6,069 nucleotides of DNA from NCBI GenBank assembly GCA_902766475.1, contig CACXDQ010000041.1:1-6069 (forward strand). The letters are read 5' to 3'. Position numbers and translations under genes: made by a program. Below, piece by piece: positions 1 to 5,206 of the stretch (position 1 is its first letter; each line of letters starts with the position of its first letter). The stretch is from an uncultured Eubacteriales bacterium. GTDB lineage: Bacteria; Bacillota; Clostridia; Christensenellales; Borkfalkiaceae. Under the pieces are notes generated by a model. The model was not told the DNA's origin, did no database searches, and worked only from the letters and a program-made list of their open reading frames with translations.

Positions 1-22
1 GCAATGTGTATTTCAGATCCAT
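1..22 (-). CDS. Start of a downstream gene, 5' fragment only
   Basis: An ATG at 22-20 opens a frame reading MDLKYTL before the window ends. It lies 6 nt after the transporter stop codon. An AGGA at 33-36, inside the last transporter codons, sits 10 nt upstream and could serve as its ribosome binding site. The tight spacing suggests a third cistron of the tetR-transporter operon. In GPH symporter operons this place is often taken by a glycoside hydrolase or sugar-processing enzyme, but seven codons do not allow any assignment. It may also be a chance ATG. Confidence 0.4.
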
Positions 23-28
23 TTTATG

Positions 29-1519
29 TTATTCCTGTACGGTGGGCGCTTCTTCCGTCTTTTTGTTTTCTTCGATGGTTTTCATAACTCCCTTTTCGTT
101 GTAGAGAGCGAGTATCACGGCGCCGAGTACGCAGAATATTACGGAAACGATGCCGACGATGACCATGCCGAGCGTGGAAGCGGTAATATCGTTGGAATTG
201 GCTTGTTGGGTAGTGCCTATTATCGCAAGCGAGGTGAATATAAGCATTGCGAACGACTGACCGAATTTCATTGCGAACGTTCTCGCCGCAAAGAACATAC
301 CCTCTCTGTTTTCGCCCGTCTTATAGCCGTCGGCTTCCGCAACGTCGGCTACGATAGATTGAGGAATAATTCCGAGAAGAGCCATCGGGAAAGCCGAAAT
401 AACGCATACTATAATGCCGAATACGATGCCGGGGATGGAGCCGATCCCGAAAAGCCCGGGGTTTTCGGCAGTTCCCAAAACGCCTATGAGGGACGTTATA
501 ACGTATGCGAGCGCAAGCCCCAAAAAGCCGCAGATCGTGAGCTTTTTCTTGCCGAATTTTGTTACGAGCTTCGACACGAACGGATAAAAACAAGCCGATA
601 AAACGGTCATTCCGCCGAGGAAATACATGGTGAACGATTCGTCGATATTCATGGAAACTTTGACGTAGAAGGGAAGCCCCGTCTGGAAGAGGGTAAGACC
701 TACCCAGTACATTATGTCAGAGCCGACGAACGAACGGAAATCTTTATTTTTAAACGTTGCGCCGAGCGATTTGAACATATTTGAGTTCGTCGGCGTGGTG
801 TTTACGAATTCTTTTTCGTTTAAAAGGAAAGTGGGAAGCAACAGACAAACGGTGGAAATTACCGCAAGCACGATAAAGCAAATTCTGTAACTCCAAACAT
901 AGCTGACGCCTGCGCCTCTTATTATGCCCGCAAATACGAACGGCGTGTAAGCGAAGAGCGTTCCCGCAAAATAGGTGAGAGAAATTGCGGTGGATATGAA
1001 CATTCTGTCCTCTTGCGTCTTGCCGAATTCCGAAATAAGAGCGTTATACGGCGTGCAGTACATTGTCATAAAGAGGTAGAAAAGCACGATGAATACGGAG
1101 ATCCAAACGATATTCCAACCGCTTATTGCCTCGACGGGCGCACAGAATATAAGAACGGTTACAATGGCGAGGGGAACTGCCGCATATTGCATAAACGGAA
1201 TACGTCTGCCACGCTTATTGGTGCTTCTGTCCGACATAGACGCAATGAGCGGATCGGTCACGGCGTCGAAAATACGGCTTAAAGCGGTTATTATGCCGAG
1301 AACGGTAAGCCCTAAAAATATTATGCCGGGCTGAATGAACTGAACGGCGCCGTTTTCGGCGAGGTCGGTAGACGTCGGCAAATAGAAGGTTACAAGCCAT
1401 GCGCTTATAATGCCGCTTAAAATCGACCAGCCGAGCTGACCGATAGCAAAGATGATCATTTGCTTTTTGGATAAACGTTTCATTTTCTTATCGGAATTGC
1501 CGTCCGATGCAATTTCCAC
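29..1519 (-). CDS. GPH-family (MelB-like) sugar:cation symporter, MFS superfamily
   Basis: A 496-residue inner-membrane transporter with about twelve hydrophobic helices, a central cytoplasmic loop (about 232-262) and a charged cytoplasmic tail. It belongs to the glycoside-pentoside-hexuronide:cation symporter family. Helix II and the loop after it carry the family signature: SRIFDAVTDP at 81-90 with Asp85 and Asp89, which match the cation-site aspartates of MelB, then DRSTNKRGRR at 97-106. TPYNALISEF follows at 156-165. Near 391-420 is the block VADVAEADGYKTGENREG with a conserved Lys418. Family members import sugars or glycosides with Na+ or H+; the substrate is not readable here. It lies 56 nt downstream of the tetR gene on the same strand. 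The start is uncertain: the GTG at 1519 has AAGGG almost touching it, while the ATG at 1483 (residue 13, MKRLSKKQ) gives a more usual family N-terminus but has only a weak ribosome site. Confidence 0.93.
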   Translation of the reverse strand: MEIASDGNSDKKMKRLSKKQMIIFAIGQLGWSILSGIISAWLVTFYLPTSTDLAENGAVQFIQPGIIFLGLTVLGIITALSRIFDAVTDPLIASMSDRSTNKRGRRIPFMQYAAVPLAIVTVLIFCAPVEAISGWNIVWISVFIVLFYLFMTMYCTPYNALISEFGKTQEDRMFISTAISLTYFAGTLFAYTPFVFAGIIRGAGVSYVWSYRICFIVLAVISTVCLLLPTFLLNEKEFVNTTPTNSNMFKSLGATFKNKDFRSFVGSDIMYWVGLTLFQTGLPFYVKVSMNIDESFTMYFLGGMTVLSACFYPFVSKLVTKFGKKKLTICGFLGLALAYVITSLIGVLGTAENPGLFGIGSIPGIVFGIIVCVISAFPMALLGIIPQSIVADVAEADGYKTGENREGMFFAARTFAMKFGQSFAMLIFTSLAIIGTTQQANSNDITASTLGMVIVGIVSVIFCVLGAVILALYNEKGVMKTIEENKKTEEAPTVQE

Positions 1520-1557
1520 TCCCTTATTTTTTTATATAGGCGTTCGGACTTCGCCTT

Positions 1558-1581
1558 TAATCGACTTATAGGCGCTTATTT
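1558..1581 (-). repeat. Post-stop intergenic motif, copy 1
   Basis: Directly at the tetR stop codon the minus strand reads AAATAAGCGCC, then TATAAGTCGATTAAA. A close relative sits at the stop codon of the nitrilase-fold gene (3554-3582). This copy can fold into an imperfect stem (CGCCTATAA with TTAAAGGCG, loop GTCGA), but no U-run follows, so it is not a standard terminator. It might be a short dispersed element or chance similarity. Confidence 0.35.
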
Positions 1582-2184
1582 CGCTTTAATGCGATATAAA
1601 AATATGCCGACAAGAGTCGATATTTCCCCGATTTTGTCGCTCGTCTTGTCCTGTAAAACTATGTCGTTTTCAGACGACAGCTTTTTGCAAAGCTCAAGGA
1701 GCGAATGTGTGGAAGAGTAGTAGAAGAGGTCTATATCGTCGACGGGGCGAACGGAGCCGTCTTTAATGCCGTTCTCGTATGCCGAGATATAGGCGTTTTT
1801 AAACTCTTCAAGCCCGCTCGAATAAGCTTCGAGGTCGGTGAGCTCTTCCGAAATACAGTATGCGTCGAATTGATTCAAAAATCTGAAAAGTTCTCTCTTT
1901 TCCTTAAAAATGCGGAGATAACCGCCGTAAAATGCGCTTATCTTGTCATAGCCCGTAACATATGCCGAAAAATCGAAATATTTTTCGTAAACCGAAGATT
2001 GGAGCTTTAAGGCGACGGCTTTTACGAGATTTTGTTTTTTGGAAAAATAGCGATATATCGTCGCCTCGCCCAAACCTACTTTTTGGGCGATGTCCTTTAC
2101 CGTTATGTCGGCAATCGGCTTTTCGAGGAAAAGGGGTATTACCTCTTCCGATATGAAGTTGAGCTTGATCTCTTTGAGCTTCAT
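1576..2184 (-). CDS. TetR/AcrR-family transcriptional regulator
   Basis: A 202-residue regulator with a typical TetR N-terminal DNA-binding domain. The helix-turn-helix spans about residues 27-54 (ITVKDIAQKVGLGEATIYRYF, then SKKQNLV). The divergent C-terminal all-helical part (about 60-200) should bind the ligand and form the dimer. I start it at the ATG at 2184, because AAAGGA lies 6 nt upstream; the frame extends seven codons further to a TTG at 2205, but that start would fall inside the operator region and has no ribosome site. Its own promoter and a palindromic operator lie directly upstream. It most likely represses itself and the sugar symporter that follows, and is released by an unknown ligand. 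The C-terminal domain does not match a ligand class I can name. Confidence 0.92.
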   Translation of the reverse strand: MKLKEIKLNFISEEVIPLFLEKPIADITVKDIAQKVGLGEATIYRYFSKKQNLVKAVALKLQSSVYEKYFDFSAYVTGYDKISAFYGGYLRIFKEKRELFRFLNQFDAYCISEELTDLEAYSSGLEEFKNAYISAYENGIKDGSVRPVDDIDLFYYSSTHSLLELCKKLSSENDIVLQDKTSDKIGEISTLVGIFLYRIKAK

Positions 2185-2190
2185 TTTCTT

Positions 2191-2196
2191 TCCTTT
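2191..2196 (-). promoter_or_regulatory. Ribosome binding site of tetR
   Basis: AAAGGA lies 6 nt before the ATG at 2184. It decides the start in favour of a 202-residue protein rather than the TTG seven codons upstream. Confidence 0.8.
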
Positions 2197-2206
2197 AATA
2201 TACAAG

Positions 2207-2233
2207 CTATCAAATTGATAGATAATCTATCAA
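2207..2233 (-). promoter_or_regulatory. Tandem palindromic operator, probably for the adjacent TetR regulator
   Basis: The minus strand contains a perfect 19-bp palindrome, TTGATAGATTATCTATCAA (2233-2215): 8-bp arms around a TTA centre. Its right arm also pairs with a third half-site to form a second perfect palindrome, CTATCAATTTGATAG (2221-2207): 6-bp arms around a 3-bp centre. The block begins 4 bp after the -10 box and covers the predicted transcription start, so a bound dimer would block RNA polymerase. The size and symmetry suit a TetR-family dimer. Assignment to the neighbouring regulator is inferred from position. Confidence 0.78.
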
Positions 2234-2237
2234 ATAT

Positions 2238-2266
2238 ATTGTAATACATATTTATATATTTGTCAA
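2238..2266 (-). promoter_or_regulatory. Sigma-A type promoter of the tetR-symporter operon
   Basis: On the minus strand a consensus -35 box TTGACA (2266-2261) is followed by a 17-bp spacer and a -10 box TACAAT (2243-2238, five of six consensus bases). Transcription should start near 2231-2230, giving a leader of about 46 nt before the tetR ATG. AT-rich DNA directly upstream (2270-2290, including TTTTTTAAAAAA) could act as an UP element. It lies between the upstream unit's terminator and tetR, as expected for an independently controlled operon. Confidence 0.85.
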
Positions 2267-2296
2267 CGGTTTTTTAAAAAATCTTTTTATTTGCCC

Positions 2297-2334
2297 GAAA
2301 AAAATAGCGGCGAACGCAATTTTGCGTTCGCCGC
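2297..2334 (-). terminator. Rho-independent terminator of the upstream operon
   Basis: The arms GCGGCGAACGCAA (2307-2319) and TTGCGTTCGCCGC (2322-2334) are perfect complements, giving a GC-rich stem of up to 13 bp. In the minus-strand transcript the stem is followed by UAUUUUUUU (2306-2298). It begins 16 nt after the stop codon of the DUF6062 gene and ends about 31 nt before the tetR -35 box, so it separates the two transcription units. The plus-strand side has only a weaker T-run (about 2341-2350), so its main direction is minus. Confidence 0.93.
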
Positions 2335-2350
2335 ACGTCGGTTTTTCTTT

Positions 2351-3025
2351 CTATTCGTCCAAGCCGTATATAGCCGCCCTCGACTCGGGAAGAGCGGTCT
2401 TTTCGTCGCCTATGGGCTTGGAAGCGTTTCTGTAATCGAACCTCGAACAAAATTCGGTAAGTTTATCGCCGAGCTTGTCGAGCCTCTCTTTTTCTTTACG
2501 ATATAGTAGCTTTAAATATTCGTCAGCACTTTTACCTGCATAAGAAGAATATTCGATCAGCCCGGAATAGTGTTCAAGACAAAAGCCGTTCGTCTGATCT
2601 ATTCTCTCTTTAAAAGTCGGCTCGCCGCCGAATATCTCGGCAACCGTCTTATAATATCTTATCATATGTTCATCTAAGTATTTGCAGACGACGCAAGATT
2701 TTCCGAGTTCTCTTATTTTTTGAGCTTGCTTTTTGGCGGCGGAAGGGCTTTTGGGCTCGTCCAAAACTTTTTTTATAGTTGCAAGACGTGTGAAGGTTTG
2801 AAGCGCAAGCCCTAATTTAGATTGCATTTTATAGAGCATATCGAAATGCCTTAAACAAAAGCCGAGCTTGTTTACCTCTTTCCTCGTGTCGTCCTCCATT
2901 ACGCCCTCTCCGAGATACTGTTCCGCAAGCCGACTTTCTACTTTGAGTTTGATAAGGCACATGGGACAGAGGTCGGATTTTTTGAAATTCTCGTCGATGA
3001 GCATTCTTCCTATATGGTAGTGCAT
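2351..3025 (-). CDS. DUF6062 family protein with two CxxC/GFCxxH modules
   Basis: A 224-residue, probably cytoplasmic protein of unknown function that I place in DUF6062. No signal peptide or membrane segment is visible. It holds two similar modules. In the first, CPMC (Cys20, Cys23) is followed 34 residues on by GFCLRH (Cys57, His60). In the second, CVVC (Cys111, Cys114) is followed 35 residues on by GFCLEH (Cys149, His152). Each could supply a Cys3His metal site, most likely zinc; this is inference. The C-terminus has the family-like FDYRN and a Gly-Leu end. The start is the ATG at 3025, which overlaps the trmL stop as TGATG and has GGGGAGG 8 nt upstream; a TTG one codon earlier is less likely. 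It is the last gene before the terminator and should be translationally coupled to trmL. An RNA- or redox-related role would be speculation. Confidence 0.82.
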   Translation of the reverse strand: MHYHIGRMLIDENFKKSDLCPMCLIKLKVESRLAEQYLGEGVMEDDTRKEVNKLGFCLRHFDMLYKMQSKLGLALQTFTRLATIKKVLDEPKSPSAAKKQAQKIRELGKSCVVCKYLDEHMIRYYKTVAEIFGGEPTFKERIDQTNGFCLEHYSGLIEYSSYAGKSADEYLKLLYRKEKERLDKLGDKLTEFCSRFDYRNASKPIGDEKTALPESRAAIYGLDE

Positions 3026-3519
3026 CAATCTTGCCTCCCCGTGAGGTGTCCTTCGGGGTTAAGCCCCTCGAAGTTTGTCTGCCTTAAAGCTTCGTAAAGG
3101 GTAAGCGCAACGGAGTTTGAGAGGTTTAAACTTCGCAAATTCTGCCACATGGGTATCCTTAAAGTATGGTCGTAATACTTTTTTAAAAGCGGCTCGGGAA
3201 GCCCGTGCGACTCTTTTCCGAAAAACAAAAAATCACCGTCTTTGAATTTTACGTCGGAATATGTTTTCTGCCCCTTAGTGGAGAGGAAATAGAAATTGTC
3301 GCCCTTGAAATATTTATCGAAAAGCTCGTCTACGCTGTCGTAATATCTCACGTCGAGGTATTGCCAATAATCGAGCCCGGCACGTTTAAGCGTGCGGTCG
3401 GAAATTTCGAAGCCGAGCGGACGGACGAGGTGAAGCACGCTGTGCGTTGCGGCGCAGGTGCGTGAAATGTTGCCCGTATTTTGGGGTATTTCAGGCTCTA
3501 CAAGCACTATGTTGAACAT
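3025..3519 (-). CDS. trmL: tRNA (cytidine/uridine(34)-2'-O)-methyltransferase TrmL
   Basis: A 164-residue SPOUT-class methyltransferase, close to the usual TrmL length. TrmL uses S-adenosylmethionine to methylate the 2'-OH of the wobble nucleotide (C34 or cmnm5U34) of tRNA-Leu isoacceptors. The three SpoU motifs are present: PEIPQNTGNISR (9-20; Asn14, Arg20), FLFFGKESHGLP (97-108; Gly101, Glu103, Gly106) and IPMWQNLRSLNLSNSVAL (122-139), which form the trefoil-knot cofactor site. There is no extra N-terminal RNA-binding domain, as expected for the minimal TrmL type. The start is the ATG at 3519: AAGGAG lies 8 nt upstream, whereas an in-frame ATG at 3540 has no ribosome site and would translate through this Shine-Dalgarno sequence. 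It overlaps the DUF6062 gene by one base. An unrelated substrate within the SPOUT family cannot be excluded. Confidence 0.93.
   Translation of the reverse strand: MFNIVLVEPEIPQNTGNISRTCAATHSVLHLVRPLGFEISDRTLKRAGLDYWQYLDVRYYDSVDELFDKYFKGDNFYFLSTKGQKTYSDVKFKDGDFLFFGKESHGLPEPLLKKYYDHTLRIPMWQNLRSLNLSNSVALTLYEALRQTNFEGLNPEGHLTGRQD
3034..3040 (-). promoter_or_regulatory. Ribosome binding site of the DUF6062 gene
   Basis: GGGGAGG lies inside the last codons of trmL, 8 nt before the overlapping TGATG. This supports the ATG at 3025 over the TTG at 3028 and reinitiation by ribosomes finishing trmL. Confidence 0.78.
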
Positions 3520-3527
3520 CTTATTTT

Positions 3528-3533
3528 CTCCTT
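3528..3533 (-). promoter_or_regulatory. Ribosome binding site of trmL
   Basis: AAGGAG lies 8 nt before the ATG at 3519 and fixes the start there, seven codons inside the longest possible frame. Confidence 0.85.
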
Positions 3534-3553
3534 GCCCCATTGTCGAAAAATGG

Positions 3554-3582
3554 CGTTTATCGACTTATATAAGGGCTTATTT
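3554..3582 (-). repeat. Post-stop intergenic motif, copy 2
   Basis: At the stop codon of the nitrilase-fold gene the minus strand reads AAATAAGCCC, TTATATAAGTCGAT, AAACGCC. It shares AAATAAGC, TATAAGTCGAT and the trailing AAA with copy 1 at 1558-1581, with a 2-3 nt insertion. It fills about half of the 57-nt gap before the trmL start and has no U-run. Its function is unknown. Confidence 0.35.
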
Positions 3583-4200
3583 GGTAAATTTTGTCTTTCG
3601 TATCTCTAAATTGTATTCTGCGACGGAAATAAGGTCGTAAACGCCGTCGCCGTCAGGCTCAACGTTTTGCCCTTTTGAGTTAAATGCGAAATGGGTTTTG
3701 GGGCTGATGAACATTGCGGACAGTCCGAGCGAATAGCAAAATGCCCTTATGACCGTTCCGTCCATCTCGCCGTGATTTTTTTTGAGGAAGATGACGGCGT
3801 CCGCCCCGCATATTGCGTAAGCCTTCAATATTTCATACGAATACATGTCGTCCTCGATCGCAAGGGCGAATTTGTCGCCGCCGACGGAATATATCTTTCC
3901 GCTTGCCGACGGCATATACGGCGAATCGGCGTAAGCGACGTTCATATCGCTTATCCCGAGCAGTTTTCCGCCCTCAAAAACGCCGGCGGACTTCTTCATT
4001 ATGCCGTAATTATCGGTGTCGAAAGGGCAGACGATAGCCGCACCGACGTTTTTTGAAAGTTCGGCAAGTTCCTTTAAAACGTTGCTCTCTCCGCTCAGTT
4101 CCCGTTTATATCTCACGGGTTTAGGCAAAAAGCCGTTTACCGCCAAATCGAAATCGCCGCCCGAGATCTGTTCGTCGAAAGAAAAAACCTTTATCCTCAA
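3577..4200 (-). CDS. Nitrilase-fold (carbon-nitrogen hydrolase-like) protein, probably catalytically inactive
   Basis: A 207-residue protein with nitrilase-superfamily features but shorter than the usual 260-300. The order of elements fits: a first strand RIKVFSF (2-8); LKELAELSKNVGAAIVCPF (42-60); SAGVFEGGKLLGISDMN (71-87), the equivalent of the 'G.ll..Y.K.hL' segment; and KFALAIEDDMYSYEILKAYAICGADAVIF (110-138), the equivalent of the 'G..ICYD..FPE..R.la..GAD.i' nucleophile block. Active enzymes use Glu, Lys and Cys. Here the Glu position reads LPK (Lys27), the Lys position falls in SDMN, and the Cys position is Glu116. Catalysis by the usual mechanism is therefore unlikely. The start is TTG at 4200 with AGGAG 9 nt upstream; an in-frame TAG lies just before, so no ATG start is possible nearby. 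It sits between dus and trmL on the same strand. The family placement is from visible pattern only; its role is unknown. Confidence 0.68.
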   Translation of the reverse strand: MRIKVFSFDEQISGGDFDLAVNGFLPKPVRYKRELSGESNVLKELAELSKNVGAAIVCPFDTDNYGIMKKSAGVFEGGKLLGISDMNVAYADSPYMPSASGKIYSVGGDKFALAIEDDMYSYEILKAYAICGADAVIFLKKNHGEMDGTVIRAFCYSLGLSAMFISPKTHFAFNSKGQNVEPDGDGVYDLISVAEYNLEIRKTKFTK

Positions 4201-4209
4201 TATAAATTT

Positions 4210-4214
4210 CTCCT
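4210..4214 (-). promoter_or_regulatory. Ribosome binding site supporting a TTG start
   Basis: AGGAG lies 9 nt before the TTG at 4200. An in-frame TAG overlaps the first G of the motif and the next in-frame ATG is near residue 68, so this site makes TTG the only reasonable start of the nitrilase-fold gene. Confidence 0.72.
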
Positions 4215-4255
4215 ATCGGTATAATACTCGAAAGGAAAAATTTTTGTTACGCTTT

Positions 4256-5206
4256 TTATCTCTTGCCGTCGAAAAATTCGCCTACGGCTGTCTTTATGTC
4301 GGCGGTGTTCTTCATCTTGAAAATTTTATCTTTAAGCTTTACGTTGCCGACTTCGCCCTTAATGTATAAGCATATCTGTTTGCGGAACAAAACCGCCGTA
4401 GTGCTGTCGTCGAAATGCGTGTTAAGTAGGTCTATATGTCGATAAATCAAACTTTTCTTATCTACCTCGACCTCTTTTCCGCAAAGCTCCGAAAAGAGCC
4501 ACGGTCTTTCTAATGCGCCCCGAGCGAGCATTATTCCGTCTGCGCCCGTATTGTCTGTCATTTTGTCGGCGTCCTCTACCGAAAAAATCCCGCCGTTTGC
4601 GATGACGGGCACTTTTACCGCACGCTTCGCCTTATATATCTCATCGTAATTCGGCTCGCCCGAATATATCATATCTCTCGTTCTGCCGTGAACGGTTATC
4701 ATGTCGACGCCGCCTTGCTCCAAAGCCTTTACGAAGTCCTCTGTAACGTAATTGCCCCTCGTTATGCCTATCCTCATCTTTGCGGTTATCGTCTTTCCGC
4801 TCTTTTTCAATTCCGAAATAATTTTTTGGGCTAAATGAGGCTTATCCAAAAGTGCGCTGCCTTCGCCGTTTTGGAATATCTTAGGCATCGGACAGCCGAA
4901 ATTGACGTCTATTACGTCGAATTTGTCAAGCGTAGGCAATTCTATCGCCCTTCTCATAACATCGGGATCGTTCCCGAATATCTGAGCGCACTTTATCTTC
5001 TCGTCGTCGGTGGTGTAGAGAAGGTCGTTAGTGTTTTCGTTGTTGTATAAAAGCCCCTCGCAGCTCACCATTTCGGTAAACGCAAGCCCTGCGCCGTAAC
5101 TTAAACATATCGAGCGCATGGCAAAATCGGAAAAGCCGGCGAGGGGAGCTAAAAATATGTTGTTTTTTGTAACGATATTACCTATTTTCAGACTTTTTAA
5201 CTTCAT
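4256..5206 (-). CDS. dus: tRNA-dihydrouridine synthase (DusB/NifR3-like)
   Basis: A 316-residue cytoplasmic flavoenzyme of the Dus family, of normal length, that reduces specific uridines in the tRNA D-loop with NADPH. The N-terminal FMN-binding TIM barrel shows FLAPLAGFSDFAMR (18-31), AQIFGNDPDVM (74-84), VNFGCPMPKIFQNGEGSALL (101-120) with catalytic Cys105, TAKMRIG (141-147) with FMN-contacting Lys143, TVHGRTRDMIYSGEPNY (171-187) with His173, IANGGI (202-207) and ARGALERPWLF (228-238). The C-terminal helical tRNA-binding domain includes FRKQICLYIKGEVG (274-287). The N-terminus KSLKIGNIVTKNNIFLAPLAG fits the ATG at 5206. That start lies 29 nt inside the end of mazG in another frame and has only a weak ribosome site, so translation is probably coupled. 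I would call it DusB-like, but the exact target uridine cannot be told. Confidence 0.95.
   Translation of the reverse strand: MKLKSLKIGNIVTKNNIFLAPLAGFSDFAMRSICLSYGAGLAFTEMVSCEGLLYNNENTNDLLYTTDDEKIKCAQIFGNDPDVMRRAIELPTLDKFDVIDVNFGCPMPKIFQNGEGSALLDKPHLAQKIISELKKSGKTITAKMRIGITRGNYVTEDFVKALEQGGVDMITVHGRTRDMIYSGEPNYDEIYKAKRAVKVPVIANGGIFSVEDADKMTDNTGADGIMLARGALERPWLFSELCGKEVEVDKKSLIYRHIDLLNTHFDDSTTAVLFRKQICLYIKGEVGNVKLKDKIFKMKNTADIKTAVGEFFDGKR

Noticed and set aside
26..601. Long plus-strand open frame of 191 codons opposite the symporter
   Set aside because: It lies fully antisense to a clearly conserved transporter. Its product is rich in Tyr, Arg, Glu, His and Asn with no recognisable domain, as expected from the reverse complement of membrane-protein codons, and no ribosome site precedes it.
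1538..1556. Small hairpin AGGCG/CGCCT between tetR and the symporter as a terminator
   Set aside because: The stem is only 5 bp with a 9-nt loop, and the minus-strand transcript continues into UAUAUAAAAAAA instead of a U-run. Tetr and symporter are better read as one operon.
2335..2350. Terminator hairpin also working for plus-strand transcription
   Set aside because: The plus-strand side is followed by ACGTCGG before a broken T-run, and no plus-strand gene enters from the left, so there is no reason to call it bidirectional.
2185..2350. Riboswitch or structured leader upstream of tetR
   Set aside because: The whole gap is explained by terminator, AT-rich upstream DNA, promoter, operator and ribosome site. 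The predicted leader of about 46 nt is too short for a known riboswitch, and its inverted repeats fit a DNA operator.
4201..4255. Possible internal promoter in the gap between dus and the nitrilase-fold gene (TATTAT or TATACC as -10, palindrome AAAAATTTTT at 4236-4245)
   Set aside because: No acceptable -35 box lies 16-18 bp upstream. The AT-richness alone is not enough, and the gap is short, as within an operon.
3205..4369. Several plus-strand frames of 70-120 codons opposite trmL, the nitrilase-fold gene and dus
   Set aside because: All mirror conserved minus-strand genes, lack plausible ribosome sites and show no family motifs.
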